Numbered from the stretch's first letter, positions 27,018 to 36,261 are shown. The stretch is 64,000 nt of DNA from Methylosinus sp. Ce-a6 (GCF_009811655.1 NZ_BGJX01000015.1:31064-95063), one strand, 5' to 3'. Numbers and translations: made by a program. Notes: generated by a model not told the origin, from the sequence alone.

Positions 27018-28457
27018 ATGGCCAATTCATATGATCTCATCGTCATCGGCGGCGGGCCGGGCGGCTATGTCGCCGCGATCCGCGCCGCCCAGCTCGGGCT
27101 GAGGACGGCCGTCGTCGAGCGCGAGCATTTGGGCGGCATATGCCTCAACTGGGGCTGCATACCGACGAAAGCCCTGCTGCGCTCGGCCGATATTTTCCGC
27201 TATGCGAGACATGCGAAGGATTTCGGACTGCGCATCGAAGGCGAGGTCTCCTTCGATCCGCAGGCGCTGGTGAAGCGCTCGCGCGCGGTCGCCGGAAGGC
27301 TCAACGCCGGCGTCGAATTTCTATGCAAGAAAAACAAGGTCGATGTGATCTGGGGCGAGGCCTCGCTCGCCGCGCCGGGCGAAGTGCGCGTCGCCGCGCC
27401 GAAGGGGTTCGGCGAGCGTCCGCAATTCCCACGGCCGAAGAATATTCTCGGCGAGGGCGCCTATTCGGCCGAGCATATCATTGTCGCGACGGGCGCGCGG
27501 CCGCGCGCTCTGCCCGGCCTCGAGCCGGACGGCGAGCTCGTCTGGACCTATTTCGAGGCGCTGCTGCCGCCTTCCATTCCGAAATCTCTGCTCGTCGTCG
27601 GCGGCGGCGCGATCGGCGTCGAATTCGCGTCCTTCTATGCGACCTTCGGATCTGAGGTGACGCTCGTCGAGGCGCTGCCGCAAATTCTCCCCGCCGAAGA
27701 CGCCGAGATCGCCGCGCTGGCGCGCAAATCCTTCGAGAGGCAGGGCATAAAAATCATCACCGACGCCAAGGTCGCGCGGCTCGACAAGCGAGAGAATGGC
27801 GTCGCCGCGACGATCGCCGCGGCGGGCGGCGAACGAATCGTCGAAGCCGAGCGCGTGATCTCCGCCGTCGGCGTCGTTCCCAACAGCGAGGGGCTCGGGC
27901 TCGAGGCGCTGGGCGTGAAAATGGAGCGCGGCGTCATTCTTACCGACGGGTTCGGCCGCGCCAATGTCGCGGGGGTCTACGCCATTGGCGACGTCGCCGG
28001 GCCGCCCATGCTCGCCCATAAAGCGGAGCATGAGGGCGTCGTCTGCGTGGAGGCGATCGCCGGCCTCTCGCCGCACGGAATAGACCGCGCGCGCATTCCC
28101 GCCTGCACCTATTGCCATCCGCAGATCGCTTCCGTCGGCCTCACCGAGGCGGCGGCAAAAGCGGCGGGGCTAGAGGTAAAGATCGGGCGCTTTCCCTATA
28201 TCGGCAATGGCAAGGCCATTGCGATGGGCGAGACGGAAGGCCTCGTGAAGACGATCTTCGAGGCGAAGAGCGGCCGGCTGCTCGGCGCGCATCTCATCGG
28301 CGCGGAAGTGACGGAGCTGATCCAGGGCTTCGTCATAGCGATGAATCTGGAGACGACCGAGGCGGAGCTGATCGAGTCGATCTTTCCGCATCCGACGCTT
28401 TCCGAAACGATGCACGAGAGCGCGCTCGACGCCTATGGGCGGGCGATTCATATTTGA
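27018..28457 (+). CDS. lpd: Dihydrolipoyl dehydrogenase
   Basis: 479 residues. FAD-binding GGGPGGYVAAIRAAQLG at the N-terminus, the redox-active disulfide C42/C47 in GGICLNWGCIPTKALL, an NAD-binding VVGGGAIGVEFASFYA and the dimerisation domain with the catalytic HPTLSETMHE. It re-oxidises lipoamide in 2-oxoacid dehydrogenase or glycine-cleavage complexes. No E1/E2 genes are adjacent, so the complex it serves is unknown. Slightly longer than average because of a loop near residue 130-150. Confidence 0.95.
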   Translation: MANSYDLIVIGGGPGGYVAAIRAAQLGLRTAVVEREHLGGICLNWGCIPTKALLRSADIFRYARHAKDFGLRIEGEVSFDPQALVKRSRAVAGRLNAGVEFLCKKNKVDVIWGEASLAAPGEVRVAAPKGFGERPQFPRPKNILGEGAYSAEHIIVATGARPRALPGLEPDGELVWTYFEALLPPSIPKSLLVVGGGAIGVEFASFYATFGSEVTLVEALPQILPAEDAEIAALARKSFERQGIKIITDAKVARLDKRENGVAATIAAAGGERIVEAERVISAVGVVPNSEGLGLEALGVKMERGVILTDGFGRANVAGVYAIGDVAGPPMLAHKAEHEGVVCVEAIAGLSPHGIDRARIPACTYCHPQIASVGLTEAAAKAAGLEVKIGRFPYIGNGKAIAMGETEGLVKTIFEAKSGRLLGAHLIGAEVTELIQGFVIAMNLETTEAELIESIFPHPTLSETMHESALDAYGRAIHI

Positions 28458-28477
28458 ATCGCACGACCCCGTCCCCA

Positions 28478-28969
28478 TCACGCGCCGGCCGCCGCCCAAA
28501 TGTCCTTTATCAGCATGAACAAATGACGCTCGTCCGTCGGCGACGGCGTAAAGCCGAAATGTCGATAGAACGAGGCAGCCGGCTCATCCTTCGCATGAAC
28601 GGCCAGCGCGCGAATGCCGCCTATATCCGCCGCCTGCGAGGCGCGCGTCAGAGCATCCAGCAATAGCCCGGCGCCGACGCCGCGGCCTCGCCAGTCGCTG
28701 TGCGTGGCGAGACGCGCGAGAACCATGAGCGGAATTGGATGTCGGGGCATGCCTTTGACGACGCGCTCCGGCGCATCGGCATGCCTCACCTCGCCGACGA
28801 CGAGCGAATAAAAGCCGATGATCGCACGGTCGCTCATGCCGACATAGGTGAGCGACGATCCGGCTTGCTGCGCCGGAAGCGCATGACGGATCAAGAATCG
28901 ATCCAACTCCGGCCGACCACAGGTAAAATCCTCGACGGCATGCGTTCGATGGAGCTTTTCGATCCGCAA
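28478..28969 (-). CDS. GNAT toxin of a TacA-TacT-type toxin-antitoxin pair
   Basis: 163 residues of the GNAT fold. It begins RIEKLHRTHAVEDFTCGRPELDRFL, followed by AIIGFYSLVVGEVRH and the acetyl-CoA site RLATHSDWRGRGVGAGLLLD, with the conserved tyrosine in SFYRHFGF. These are the hallmarks of TacT/AtaT-like toxins, which acetylate the amino group of aminoacyl-tRNA and stop translation. It follows the RHH antitoxin gene after seven bases, the standard order for this family. No inactivating change is seen. Confidence 0.9.
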   Translation of the reverse strand: MRIEKLHRTHAVEDFTCGRPELDRFLIRHALPAQQAGSSLTYVGMSDRAIIGFYSLVVGEVRHADAPERVVKGMPRHPIPLMVLARLATHSDWRGRGVGAGLLLDALTRASQAADIGGIRALAVHAKDEPAASFYRHFGFTPSPTDERHLFMLIKDIWAAAGA

Positions 28970-28976
28970 CGGAGCG

Positions 28977-29261
28977 TCACGGATCGCGATCGAAGACCGA
29001 GAACTCGCGGAACAAGCGCTCGAGCCGCGCGTGACGTCGGGGCGGCGCGTCGAGCGCAGCGATGAAAGCGTCCCAGTCTCGGGGGTCGAGCACGAAAATG
29101 CGACGATCGGCCAGACGCGCCTCCGCCTCGCTCAGCGCGCTTTCGAGCACGAAATCGCTGACCGTCTTGCGTGCGGCCGCGGCCGCGGCCTGCAAGGTCC
29201 GCTTGGCGTCCTTGCTCAGGCGAAGGTCGAGCTTCTCGCTCCGGGTGACGCGTGTAGCCAT
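28977..29261 (-). CDS. DUF1778 (TacA-like) ribbon-helix-helix antitoxin
   Basis: 94 residues. The N-terminal RHH DNA-binding part EKLDLRLSKDAKRTLQAAA is followed by KTVSDFVLESALSEAEARL and a neck FVLDPRDWDAFIAALDAPP that wraps the toxin in this family. It should neutralise the GNAT toxin and repress the operon as a complex. The ATG at 29261 has no Shine-Dalgarno sequence; the promoter described at 29268-29296 would place the transcript start on or next to the A of this ATG. Confidence 0.9.
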   Translation of the reverse strand: MATRVTRSEKLDLRLSKDAKRTLQAAAAAARKTVSDFVLESALSEAEARLADRRIFVLDPRDWDAFIAALDAPPRRHARLERLFREFSVFDRDP

Positions 29262-29267
29262 GTGAAT

Positions 29268-29296
29268 AAGCTAGGAGCGCCGCCAGACAATGTCAA
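29268..29296 (-). promoter_or_regulatory. Probable sigma-70 promoter of the toxin-antitoxin operon
   Basis: On the minus strand a perfect TTGACA (29296-29291) is separated by 17 bases from TAGCTT (29273-29268). Only six bases, ATTCAC, then separate the -10 from the antitoxin ATG. A GACA-rich inverted pattern (TGTCTTGACATTGTC) overlaps the -35 and could be the operator. Confidence 0.55.
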
Positions 29297-29321
29297 GACA
29301 GTTTGCCCGGCCTGCGCTCCG

Positions 29322-29693
29322 CTACCGCGCCGCGCCCTCCCGCCAATAGGGCGTCGCGCCGTAGTGTTTGTGGATACGCGTCTCCCAATCGCGATCGGCC
29401 CAGCTGGCGTCGTCATATTCCGGCGCCTCCTCGAGCAGCCGCTCCGTCACCGTCGTCGTATAGCGGCGCCGATCGCGGTCGTAGCAGAGCGCGTTCCACG
29501 GCACGGCGTGATGGCCCTTGCGCAAGCACATGAAGCCGCAGAAGTTCACGACGGCGTAGCGCGCCTGCCCGGTTATGGGATCGATCATCAGATGATCGAT
29601 CTCGCCGATCTCCTTGCCTTCGCCATCGAACACTTTCGCGCCGACGACATGCTCGCTCGAGATCATGTGAAGCTCAGGGATTGCGGTCGCCAT
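29322..29693 (-). CDS. PRC-barrel domain protein
   Basis: 123 residues. A PRC-barrel occupies about residues 8-85: VVGAKVFDGEGKEIGEIDHLMID, then ARYAVVNFCGFMCLRKGHHAVPW. A charged tail ends in a YRDRDW-like segment typical of rhizobial stress-related PRC proteins. Predicted cytoplasmic, no signal peptide. The role of this standalone type is unknown. Confidence 0.85.
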   Translation of the reverse strand: MATAIPELHMISSEHVVGAKVFDGEGKEIGEIDHLMIDPITGQARYAVVNFCGFMCLRKGHHAVPWNALCYDRDRRRYTTTVTERLLEEAPEYDDASWADRDWETRIHKHYGATPYWREGAAR

Positions 29694-29741
29694 TTCGACC
29701 TCCCTCGATGGCCTTGCCTCGATGACCCTGCCCCGATGCTT

Positions 29742-29761
29742 AAAAAACGCCGCACGCGGCG
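29742..29761 (-). terminator. Rho-independent terminator behind the AhpD-like gene
   Basis: On the minus strand CGCCG-CGTG-CGGCG (extendable by one pair) is followed by TTTTTT. It lies 14 bases beyond the second in-frame stop (29775-29777) of the AhpD-like reading frame. Confidence 0.7.
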
Positions 29762-29774
29762 AAAAGTTGCGTTC

Positions 29775-29891
29775 TCAGAGCCGCCACGCACCGACGACGC
29801 TGGCGATCGAGGGAAAGAAGGCGGCGGAAACGTCCGGCTCGACGCTTTCCATCATGCCGAGCCAGAGCGACGGCAGAGCCAGCCAATTTCG
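29775..29891 (-). other. In-frame 38-codon extension behind the AhpD-like stop
   Basis: The AhpD-like frame ends in TAG (29892-29894) but continues in the same frame for 38 sense codons to a TGA, coding RNWLALPSLWLGMMESVE then DVSAAFFPSIASVVGAWRL. The residues look like ordinary protein, with hydrophobic and charged residues alternating, unlike the arginine-rich shadows elsewhere. It could be a vestige of a fused or deleted gene, a cryptic C-terminal extension, or chance. Confidence 0.3.
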
Positions 29892-30356
29892 CTACGCGTG
29901 ACTCGCGGCGCGCTTCACGGCTCCGGGCGTCGCGCGAAAAGCGATGGCGATGCGGTTGTAGGCGTTCATCAGGCCGATCGCGATGGTGAGGTCGGCGAGC
30001 TCCTTCTCCGCGAACTGCGCCGAGACCGCCGCGAATTCCGCGTCCGGAACGGCTGTCTCGGCGACGCGCGTCACCGTCTCCGCCCAGGCGAGCGCCGCCC
30101 GCTCGCGCTCGCTGAACAGCGCCTCCGCCTCCCGCCAGACCGAGACGAGCGCGAGCTTCTCCACGGTGAAGCCCTCGGCGACGAGCGCGCGCGTGTGCAG
30201 ATCGAGGCAATAGGCGCAGCCGTTGATCTGCGAGACGCGCAGATAGACGAGCTCGACGAGAGCTCTGCCGAGGCTCGCGCCGACATAGGAATGGGCGGCG
30301 CCGAGCGCCTTCATGCCGTCGGGCGCGGCGTGGGTGTAATCGAGGCGCGTGGTCAT
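29892..30356 (-). CDS. Carboxymuconolactone decarboxylase / AhpD-like protein
   Basis: 154 residues, the usual length. Core motif INGCAYCLDLHTR with C47, C50 and H54, the redox-active pair of AhpD-type peroxidases. The helix ERERAALAWAETVTRVAE and the end LTIAIGLMNAYNRIAIAFR are characteristic. Probably reduces peroxides with thiol electrons; the donor is unknown. Divergent neighbours are absent; it lies between coaA and the PRC gene, all on the minus strand. Confidence 0.9.
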   Translation of the reverse strand: MTTRLDYTHAAPDGMKALGAAHSYVGASLGRALVELVYLRVSQINGCAYCLDLHTRALVAEGFTVEKLALVSVWREAEALFSERERAALAWAETVTRVAETAVPDAEFAAVSAQFAEKELADLTIAIGLMNAYNRIAIAFRATPGAVKRAASHA

Positions 30357-30440
30357 GATCGTTCTCCGGGATGAAGGTCGGGAAGATCGGAAAGGCTGTT
30401 TTCGAAATCAATACGAACTGATGGCGATCGTCGGGCGTGG

Positions 30441-30474
30441 CGTTTCCTTCTCCCACGAGCGGGAGAAGGAAACG
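30441..30474. repeat. REP-like hairpin behind coaA
   Basis: A perfect 14-bp stem CGTTTCCTTCTCCC with its complement and an ACGAGC loop. It shares the CCTTCTCCC core with the two hairpins at 4153-4244. Located just past the coaA stop and possibly acting in 3'-end formation. Confidence 0.75.
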
Positions 30475-30489
30475 TTACACAGACCGCTC

Positions 30490-31455
30490 TCACAACTTCC
30501 GCAGCGCGACTTCCTCTATGCGATGGTCCGCGCCCTTGGTCAGCACCAGGCTCGCGCGCGGGCGCGTCGGCGAGATGTTGCGGCGCAGATTTTCGAGATT
30601 TATGCGCGTCCAGATATCCTTGGCGACGCGCACCGTCTCTTCATCGTCGAGGTCGGCGTATTTCTTGAAGTAGGAGCGCGGATCGCGGAAGGCCGTCTCG
30701 CGCAGGCGGCGGAAACGGTCCACATACCATTGCTCGAGCACGCTCTCCTCGGCGTGCAGATAGACCGAGAAGTCGAAGAAATCCGAGACGAAAGGAATTT
30801 CGCGCCCGTCGCCGCGGGGACGGCTCGCGAGCAGGACGTTCACGCCCTCGACGATGAGAATGTCCGGGCGATCGACATAGAAGAACTCGTTCGGCACGAC
30901 GTCATAGGTCAGATGCGAATAGACCGGCGCGGCGACATTGCGCTGGCCAGCCTTCACATCGGAGAGAAAGCGCAGCAGCGCGCGATTGTCGTAGCTCTCG
31001 GGAAAGCCCTTCTTGTCCATGAGGTCGTCGCGCTCGAGCACGGCGTTGGGATAGAGAAAGCCGTCCGTGGTGACGAGCTCCACCTTGGGCGTGTTGGGCC
31101 AGCGCGACAGCAGCGCCTTGAGGATGCGCGCCGTCGTCGATTTGCCCACGGCGACGGAGCCGGCGACGCCGATGATGTAAGGCATCTTGCCGTCCTCGGC
31201 GCCCAAAAACCTCTGCGTCGCCTTGAACAGCCCTTGAGTCGCGGCGACATAGAGCGCGAGCAGGCGCGAGAGCGGCAGATAGATCTCGATCACCTCTTCC
31301 AGAGAGATCGGATCGTCGAGCGATTTGAGCCGCGTGAGATCGTCGAGCGTCAGCGTCAGCGGCGTATCCGCGCGCAGGCTCGCCCATTCGGCGCGGGTGA
31401 AGCGCCGATAGGGCGACAACGCCGCGCCGCCCGGCGGAATGGCCTCGGCGTTCAT
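30490..31455 (-). CDS. coaA: Type I pantothenate kinase
   Basis: 321 residues. Walker [13 protein letters not shown] (about 104-115), [31 protein letters not shown] and the C-terminal [22 protein letters not shown] are family signatures. It phosphorylates pantothenate, the committed step of coenzyme A synthesis. The ATG at 31455 overlaps the hisE stop as ATGA and has GGAGAG five bases upstream. coaA behind hisE is a common alphaproteobacterial arrangement. Confidence 0.96.
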   Translation of the reverse strand: MNAEAIPPGGAALSPYRRFTRAEWASLRADTPLTLTLDDLTRLKSLDDPISLEEVIEIYLPLSRLLALYVAATQGLFKATQRFLGAEDGKMPYIIGVAGSVAVGKSTTARILKALLSRWPNTPKVELVTTDGFLYPNAVLERDDLMDKKGFPESYDNRALLRFLSDVKAGQRNVAAPVYSHLTYDVVPNEFFYVDRPDILIVEGVNVLLASRPRGDGREIPFVSDFFDFSVYLHAEESVLEQWYVDRFRRLRETAFRDPRSYFKKYADLDDEETVRVAKDIWTRINLENLRRNISPTRPRASLVLTKGADHRIEEVALRKL

Positions 31456-31778
31456 TTTTTCTCTCCGCGCGACGCTTTTTCCGCATGGCCCGACTGCGCC
31501 GTTCGCGTCTCGAGCTCGGCGAGCACATCCTCGAGCGTGACGCCGCTGGCCTCCAGCAGCACGAGCAGATGGTAGAGCGCGTCGGCGGCCTCGCTCGTCA
31601 GACTCTCGCGGTCGCCCTCCATGGCGGCGATGACGGTCTCCACCGCCTCCTCGCCGAATTTCTTGGCGATGCGGGGCGTTCCGGCCTCGAACAGGCTCTT
31701 GGTGTAGGATTGCGCGGCGTCGGCGCCCCGCTTCGATGCGATGATGCGCGAAAGATCGGCGAGAGAAAAATCGCTCAT
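31452..31778 (-). CDS. hisE: Phosphoribosyl-ATP pyrophosphatase
   Basis: 108 residues. MazG-like all-helical fold with [18 protein letters not shown] and [17 protein letters not shown], the conserved metal-binding acidic residues. Second step of histidine synthesis (PR-ATP to PR-AMP). Both ends overlap its neighbours by four bases (ATGA with hisF upstream and with coaA downstream). Confidence 0.96.
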   Translation of the reverse strand: MSDFSLADLSRIIASKRGADAAQSYTKSLFEAGTPRIAKKFGEEAVETVIAAMEGDRESLTSEAADALYHLLVLLEASGVTLEDVLAELETRTAQSGHAEKASRGEKK

Positions 31779-32548
31779 GAAGGCTCCAGGCCGTCGAGAC
31801 GCATCGGTATGCCCGCATTCGCCATATATCGTTTCGCTTGCGGGATGGTGAACTCGCCGAAATGGAAAATAGACGCCGCGAGAACGGCGGAAGCATGGCC
31901 CTCGCGCACGCCCTCGACAAGATGATCCAGCGTCCCGACGCCGCCCGAGGCGATGACCGGCACGTCGACGGCGTCGGCCACGGCGCGGGTCAGCTCTATG
32001 TCGAATCCGATTTTCGCGCCGTCGCGATCCATGGAGGTGAGCAATATTTCGCCGGCGCCGAGGCTCGTGACCTCTCTGGCGTAAGCGACCGCGTCTATGC
32101 CCGTCGGGCGGCGGCCGCCATGGGTGAAGATCTCCCAATGGTCGCCGACGCGCTTGGCGTCGATCGCCACGACGATGCATTGCGCGCCGAATTTCTCCGC
32201 CGCCTCGCGCACGAATTGGCGATCGGCGACGGCGGCGGAATTGATCGAGGCCTTGTCGGCGCCGGCGAGCAGGAGATTGCGAATATCGTCCTCGTTGCGC
32301 ACGCCGCCGCCGACGGTGAGCGGCATGAAGCAGGCCTCCGCCGTGCGCCGCACGACATCGAGCATGATGCCGCGATTCTCGTGGCTCGCGGTGATGTCGA
32401 GGAAGCAGAGCTCGTCGGCGCCGGCGGCGTCATAGGCGATGGCGCATTCGACCGGATCGCCGGCGTCGCGCAGATCGACGAAATTGACGCCTTTGACGAC
32501 GCGGCCCTCTTTCACGTCGAGGCAGGGGATGAGGCGGGATTTGAGCAT
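31775..32548 (-). CDS. hisF: Imidazole glycerol phosphate synthase subunit HisF
   Basis: 257 residues, TIM barrel. N-terminal [35 protein letters not shown] and [18 protein letters not shown] are conserved; the two catalytic aspartates (D in PCLDV and D in TSMDRDG) are present. It uses ammonia from HisH to make IGP and AICAR. The start at 32548 shares one base with the stop of the small Cas2/SinR-like gene (TGATG). Confidence 0.97.
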   Translation of the reverse strand: MLKSRLIPCLDVKEGRVVKGVNFVDLRDAGDPVECAIAYDAAGADELCFLDITASHENRGIMLDVVRRTAEACFMPLTVGGGVRNEDDIRNLLLAGADKASINSAAVADRQFVREAAEKFGAQCIVVAIDAKRVGDHWEIFTHGGRRPTGIDAVAYAREVTSLGAGEILLTSMDRDGAKIGFDIELTRAVADAVDVPVIASGGVGTLDHLVEGVREGHASAVLAASIFHFGEFTIPQAKRYMANAGIPMRLDGLEPS

Positions 32549-32841
32549 CAGGCGGCCGACGATTCCACCGACTGCGGGCGATTGATGAAATCCCAAATGA
32601 TCTTCGGCAGCCAACCACCTTTCTTCCTCGTCTCGATTTCCGTGACGATGAATCGAATTTCGGGGATCACCTGCTCCCTGAGCTGTGCTGCGAGCCACCG
32701 CGCGTCGCGCTCGGACGAGATGCAGAAAGTATTGTCGAAGACGGCGTACCAGTTCGTGATTTCCGCAATCTTGTCCAACCTCCTGGACACGAGGTCGCGC
32801 GAAATTTTCGAACTGTCGTAAACCAAGAGAAAAGCGTTCAT
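32548..32841 (-). CDS. Cas2/SinR-like small protein inserted in the his operon
   Basis: 97 residues with a ferredoxin-like pattern: strand NAFLLVYD, helix [15 protein letters not shown], then [13 protein letters not shown], helix [15 protein letters not shown] and strand IRFIVTEIE. The aspartate ending strand 1 matches the catalytic aspartate of Cas2-type nucleases. The SinR/VapD/Cas2 superfamily includes RNases and toxins as well as inactive members. It overlaps the membrane-protein gene upstream (ATGA) and hisF downstream (TGATG). Codon use is visibly less GC-rich than in hisA or hisF, suggesting acquisition. Function not established. Confidence 0.6.
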   Translation of the reverse strand: MNAFLLVYDSSKISRDLVSRRLDKIAEITNWYAVFDNTFCISSERDARWLAAQLREQVIPEIRFIVTEIETRKKGGWLPKIIWDFINRPQSVESSAA

Positions 32842-33221
32842 CGTTGCTCTCCCTCGCTCGGATCGACCTCGATCACGTTCGGAAGCTCCAATCCTTCTCC
32901 TTCGATCTTTTGCGGCAAGCCGCTCTTGCTCCGAGACTCTATCCAAAGCTCGTGTTGCCGCACGACGAACTCCTCGGACTGAAGGCGGTCCGGGCTCCTC
33001 AGCATAAAGAAGAAATGCGTGACGACAAACACGACGGACGGAACCAGCGCGAAGAAAGCGAAAACATACTTCAAGATCGCGTCGGCTTCGAATTGATGCG
33101 CCGCCGTCAGGAAAGCCAGTGTTCCGACCGTCATGAACCACAAGACATGGTTCATGACGTTTCTCACGCGCACGACGCCGGCGCGAGACGTCAAGCTGGC
33201 GATGAAGTCCTGCGGTCTCAT
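32838..33221 (-). CDS. Two-helix membrane protein inserted in the his operon
   Basis: 127 residues. Two membrane helices (about 26-42 and 50-73) follow an amphipathic N-terminus, and the C-terminal 50 residues ([20 protein letters not shown] onward) are soluble and acidic at the end. Family not recognised. Its ATG overlaps the hisA stop (ATGA) and its stop overlaps the start of the Cas2/SinR-like gene (ATGA), so the two small genes form one coupled unit. Lower GC than its surroundings. Confidence 0.6.
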   Translation of the reverse strand: MRPQDFIASLTSRAGVVRVRNVMNHVLWFMTVGTLAFLTAAHQFEADAILKYVFAFFALVPSVVFVVTHFFFMLRSPDRLQSEEFVVRQHELWIESRSKSGLPQKIEGEGLELPNVIEVDPSEGEQR

Positions 33222-33958
33222 GCCGCCGTCTTCGCCGCGCGGATCAGCGCCAGCGCCTCGGCCGGATCGAGCCGCCCGTCATAGAGCGCGCGGCCGGTGA
33301 TCGCGCCCGCGAGCTTCTTGCAGTCGCGCTGCAGCAGCCGCTCTATGTCGGCGAGCGAGGCGAGGCCGCCCGAGGCGATGACCGGAATGCTCAGCGCCTC
33401 GGCGAGCGCCAGCGTCGCCTCTATGTTGAGGCCCTTCAGCACGCCGTCGCGGGAGATGTCGGTGTAGACGATGGCGGCGACGCCGGCGTCCTCGAAGCTG
33501 CGGCCCAAATCCTGCGCCGAGACATGAGTGCGGCGCGCCCAGCCCTCGACGGCGACGAAGCCGTCCTTGGCGTCGACGCCGACGGCGATGCGGCCCGGAT
33601 AGAGCCGCGCCGCCTCGCGCACCAGCGCCGGATCGCGCACCGCGGCCGTGCCGATGATGACGCGCGAGATCCCCTTGTCGAGCCAACGCGAGATGGTGCG
33701 CATCTCGCGAATGCCGCCGCCGAGCTGCACGGGGATTTGGATATTGGCGAGAATGCCCTCGACCGCCAGCGCATTCATCGGCGCGCCGGCGAAGGCGCCG
33801 TCGAGATCGACGACATGCAGATATTCGAAGCCCTGGCGCTCGAAGGCCTGCGCCTGCGCGGTCGGATCGTCGTTGAACACCGTCGCCGAGGACATCTCGC
33901 CCTCGACGAGGCGAACGCATTGGCCCTCTTTGAGATCGATCGCGGGGAACAGGATCAC
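33218..33958 (-). CDS. hisA: Phosphoribosylformimino-AICAR ribotide isomerase HisA
   Basis: 246 residues from a GTG at 33958 that overlaps the hisH stop as GTGA; the protein then starts with the conserved [24 protein letters not shown]-type motif [10 protein letters not shown] and [15 protein letters not shown] are present, with catalytic aspartates in AIDLK and YTDISRDG. Fourth step of histidine synthesis. Confidence 0.96.
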   Translation of the reverse strand: MILFPAIDLKEGQCVRLVEGEMSSATVFNDDPTAQAQAFERQGFEYLHVVDLDGAFAGAPMNALAVEGILANIQIPVQLGGGIREMRTISRWLDKGISRVIIGTAAVRDPALVREAARLYPGRIAVGVDAKDGFVAVEGWARRTHVSAQDLGRSFEDAGVAAIVYTDISRDGVLKGLNIEATLALAEALSIPVIASGGLASLADIERLLQRDCKKLAGAITGRALYDGRLDPAEALALIRAAKTAA

Positions 33959-34602
33959 GGACGCCACCTCAGAAAATTCGCGATGAGAGCGAGCCCGAGC
34001 TTCTGGCTCTTCTCGGGATGGAATTGCGTGCCGACGAGATTGTCGCGCGCCACCGCCGCCGTCAGCGGGGCGCCATAATCGGCCGTCGCGACGACATGCT
34101 CCGGCGAGGTCGGCAGGAATTGGTAGGAATGCACGAAATAGGCGTGCAGCCCCCTCTCCCCGGTCGGAATGCCGGAAAAGAGCGCATGCGGGCGCGAGAG
34201 CTCCAGCGTGTTCCAGCCCATATGGGGGATTTTGAGGCTCTTGTCCTTCGGCTCGATGACGGCGACGTCGCCTTCGATCCAGCCGAGGCCGGCCGCCTCG
34301 CCATGTTCGAGGCCGCGCGTCGCCATCAGCTGCATGCCGACGCATATGCCGAGAAACGGCCGGCCGCGCGCGATCACCGCCTCGCGCAGCGCCTCGTCCA
34401 GCCCGGCGAGGGCGGAGAGGCCGCGGCGGCAATCGCGGAAAGCGCCGACGCCCGGCAGGCAGATTCGCTCGGCCCGCCGCACCACTTCCGGATCATTGGT
34501 GACGATGATCTCGGCGCCGTCGCCCTCCCGAGCGGCGCGCTCGAAGGCCTTGGCGGCCGAGTGCAGATTGCCGGAGCCATAGTCGATGATCGCCGTCGTC
34601 AC
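33955..34602 (-). CDS. hisH: Imidazole glycerol phosphate synthase subunit HisH
   Basis: 215 residues from a GTG at 34602 ([12 protein letters not shown]), overlapping the DUF2628 stop as GTGA. Glutaminase triad: C in [11 protein letters not shown] in GTQFHPEKS and the following E. It supplies ammonia to HisF. In most relatives hisH, hisA and hisF are directly adjacent; here hisF is two genes further on. Confidence 0.96.
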   Translation of the reverse strand: MTTAIIDYGSGNLHSAAKAFERAAREGDGAEIIVTNDPEVVRRAERICLPGVGAFRDCRRGLSALAGLDEALREAVIARGRPFLGICVGMQLMATRGLEHGEAAGLGWIEGDVAVIEPKDKSLKIPHMGWNTLELSRPHALFSGIPTGERGLHAYFVHSYQFLPTSPEHVVATADYGAPLTAAVARDNLVGTQFHPEKSQKLGLALIANFLRWRP

Positions 34603-35072
34603 GCGCGCGGCTCCTCGAACAGGCCGCCGACGATCGGACGCATCGCCGTCGCGCCGGCGGCCGTCGTCGGAGCCGTCGTCACGACGGCGCCGGATGGGCG
34701 CCAATTGGCGAAAAACACGTCCTCGGCCTCGTCCATCCTATCCGCCACCATGACGGCGCTCTCCGTATAACCCTTGCGCTCGAGCGACCAGGCGACGAGC
34801 CGCGGCCCCTCGAAGCCCAGCAGCAGGCCGAGCGCCAGCTGCAAGACCGAAGCCGCCTCGGCGTTCGATCCGAAGGCCGCCCCGCCCCCGAGGACCAGCG
34901 CCAGCAGCGCCGACCATAGGACGGCCGGCGCAAAGGCCCGCCGCCAGGCGAGCCACAGCGGCCCGAACAGAAAGGCCGGCGCCGAGAAGCCGTCGCGCAG
35001 AAAGACGACGCGCTCCGGCGACGGAGCCTCGCCCGGCGCCGCCGGGGGAATGTGGACCGTGTAGACGGCCAT
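34599..35072 (-). CDS. DUF2628 family membrane protein
   Basis: 157 residues. A VYTVHIPP start, then [20 protein letters not shown] followed by two or three hydrophobic helices (about 40-90), then a soluble tail with [12 protein letters not shown]. The pattern is that of DUF2628, commonly found between hisB and hisH in Hyphomicrobiales. Unknown function. 15 bases after hisB, and overlapped by hisH. Confidence 0.88.
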   Translation of the reverse strand: MAVYTVHIPPAAPGEAPSPERVVFLRDGFSAPAFLFGPLWLAWRRAFAPAVLWSALLALVLGGGAAFGSNAEAASVLQLALGLLLGFEGPRLVAWSLERKGYTESAVMVADRMDEAEDVFFANWRPSGAVVTTAPTTAAGATAMRPIVGGLFEEPRA

Positions 35073-35087
35073 GGGCCCGCCTCCCTT

Positions 35088-35681
35088 TCAGCCGGTGAGC
35101 GTGCCCTTGGTGGACGGCACGACGCCGCCGCGGCGCGGATCGGGCGCGACCGCCTTGCCGAAGGCGCGGGCGAATCCCTTGAAGCAGCTTTCCGCAATGT
35201 GATGCGAATTGACGCCGCGCAACGCCTCGACATGCAGGCCGATGCGCGCATTGGTGGCGAAAGCCTGGAAGAACTCGCGCACGAGCTCGGTGTCGAACTC
35301 GCCGATCCTTGCCGCCGGAAAGGCGACGTCGAAGACGAGGAAGGGCCGGCCGGAGACGTCGACGACGACGCGGGCGAGCGCCTCGTCCAGCGGCACATGG
35401 GCGTCGCCATAGCGGGCGATGCCCTTGCGGTCGCCGAGCGCCTCGTCCACGGCCTTGCCGAGCGCAATGCCGACGTCCTCCACCGTATGGTGGCCGTCGA
35501 TGTGCAGATCGCCCTTGGCCGCGACCGTGAGGTCGAGCGGGGCGTGGCGGGCGATCTGGTCGAGCATATGGTCGAAGAAGCCGATCCCGGTCGAAATATC
35601 GGATTTGCCCTCGCCGTCGAGGTCGACGGCGACGGCGATCCTGGTCTCTTTCGTGTCGCGCTCGTATCTGGCGCTGCGCAT
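35088..35681 (-). CDS. hisB: Imidazoleglycerol-phosphate dehydratase
   Basis: 197 residues from the ATG at 35681 (an upstream start at 35744 adds unconserved residues). Metal-binding motifs [11 protein letters not shown] and [11 protein letters not shown], plus GFFDHML, are intact. Monofunctional dehydratase without the phosphatase domain, as usual outside enterics. First gene of the his block. Confidence 0.97.
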   Translation of the reverse strand: MRSARYERDTKETRIAVAVDLDGEGKSDISTGIGFFDHMLDQIARHAPLDLTVAAKGDLHIDGHHTVEDVGIALGKAVDEALGDRKGIARYGDAHVPLDEALARVVVDVSGRPFLVFDVAFPAARIGEFDTELVREFFQAFATNARIGLHVEALRGVNSHHIAESCFKGFARAFGKAVAPDPRRGGVVPSTKGTLTG

Positions 35682-35802
35682 GGGCTGACGGGCTCGCTCG
35701 AGGGATGAAGCGGAATATAGATCGCTCGCTGCGGCTTGTAGCAATTCGGCGGCCGCATGGCCAGAAGCCTGGGCGATCGGCGTGAACCGCCCTTCGCCGC
35801 GC

Positions 35803-36261
35803 CTATTCCAATTCTCGCGGATCCTCTTCTCGCGGTCCCCGAGCGCCGCGGCGCCGCGCGAGCCTCGAGACGCGCTCGGCGAGGCGGCGAGCGTCCAGCG
35901 CCTCGCACTCCCACACTATCGCGACGTGAAACCCCAAGGCCCTCAAGGCCTTGGCTTTGCGGGCGTCGCGGGCGCGGTTGGCGGCGAATTTCTCCAGCCA
36001 GAAGGCGCGGTTCTGCTTCGGGATCGTGCCGCGCGCGCAATTCTTGTGGTGGTGCCAGAAGCAGCCGTTGACGAAGAGCGCCCAGCCGCGGCGGCGATTG
36101 GCGAAATCCGGCGCGCCCGGCAGACCCTTGGCGTTGCGCCGATAATGGAGGCCGGCCCGCCGCAGCGCCGCAGCGACTTCCTCCTCCGCCCCGGTGCGGG
36201 CCTGCCGCACGCGCTTCATCAGCGCCGAGCGCGCGGGATCGCTGGCCGGGGGCGTCTTCAT
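35803..36261 (-). CDS. vsr: Very short patch repair endonuclease (Vsr)
   Basis: 152 residues. [20 protein letters not shown], then [18 protein letters not shown] and VWECEA are the Vsr signature, with catalytic aspartate and zinc-binding cysteine/histidine residues. It nicks 5' of T in T:G mismatches that arise when 5-methylcytosine deaminates. The ATG overlaps the methyltransferase stop (ATGA), so both are made together. The C-terminus is arginine/glutamate-rich. Confidence 0.93.
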   Translation of the reverse strand: MKTPPASDPARSALMKRVRQARTGAEEEVAAALRRAGLHYRRNAKGLPGAPDFANRRRGWALFVNGCFWHHHKNCARGTIPKQNRAFWLEKFAANRARDARKAKALRALGFHVAIVWECEALDARRLAERVSRLARRRGARGPREEDPRELE

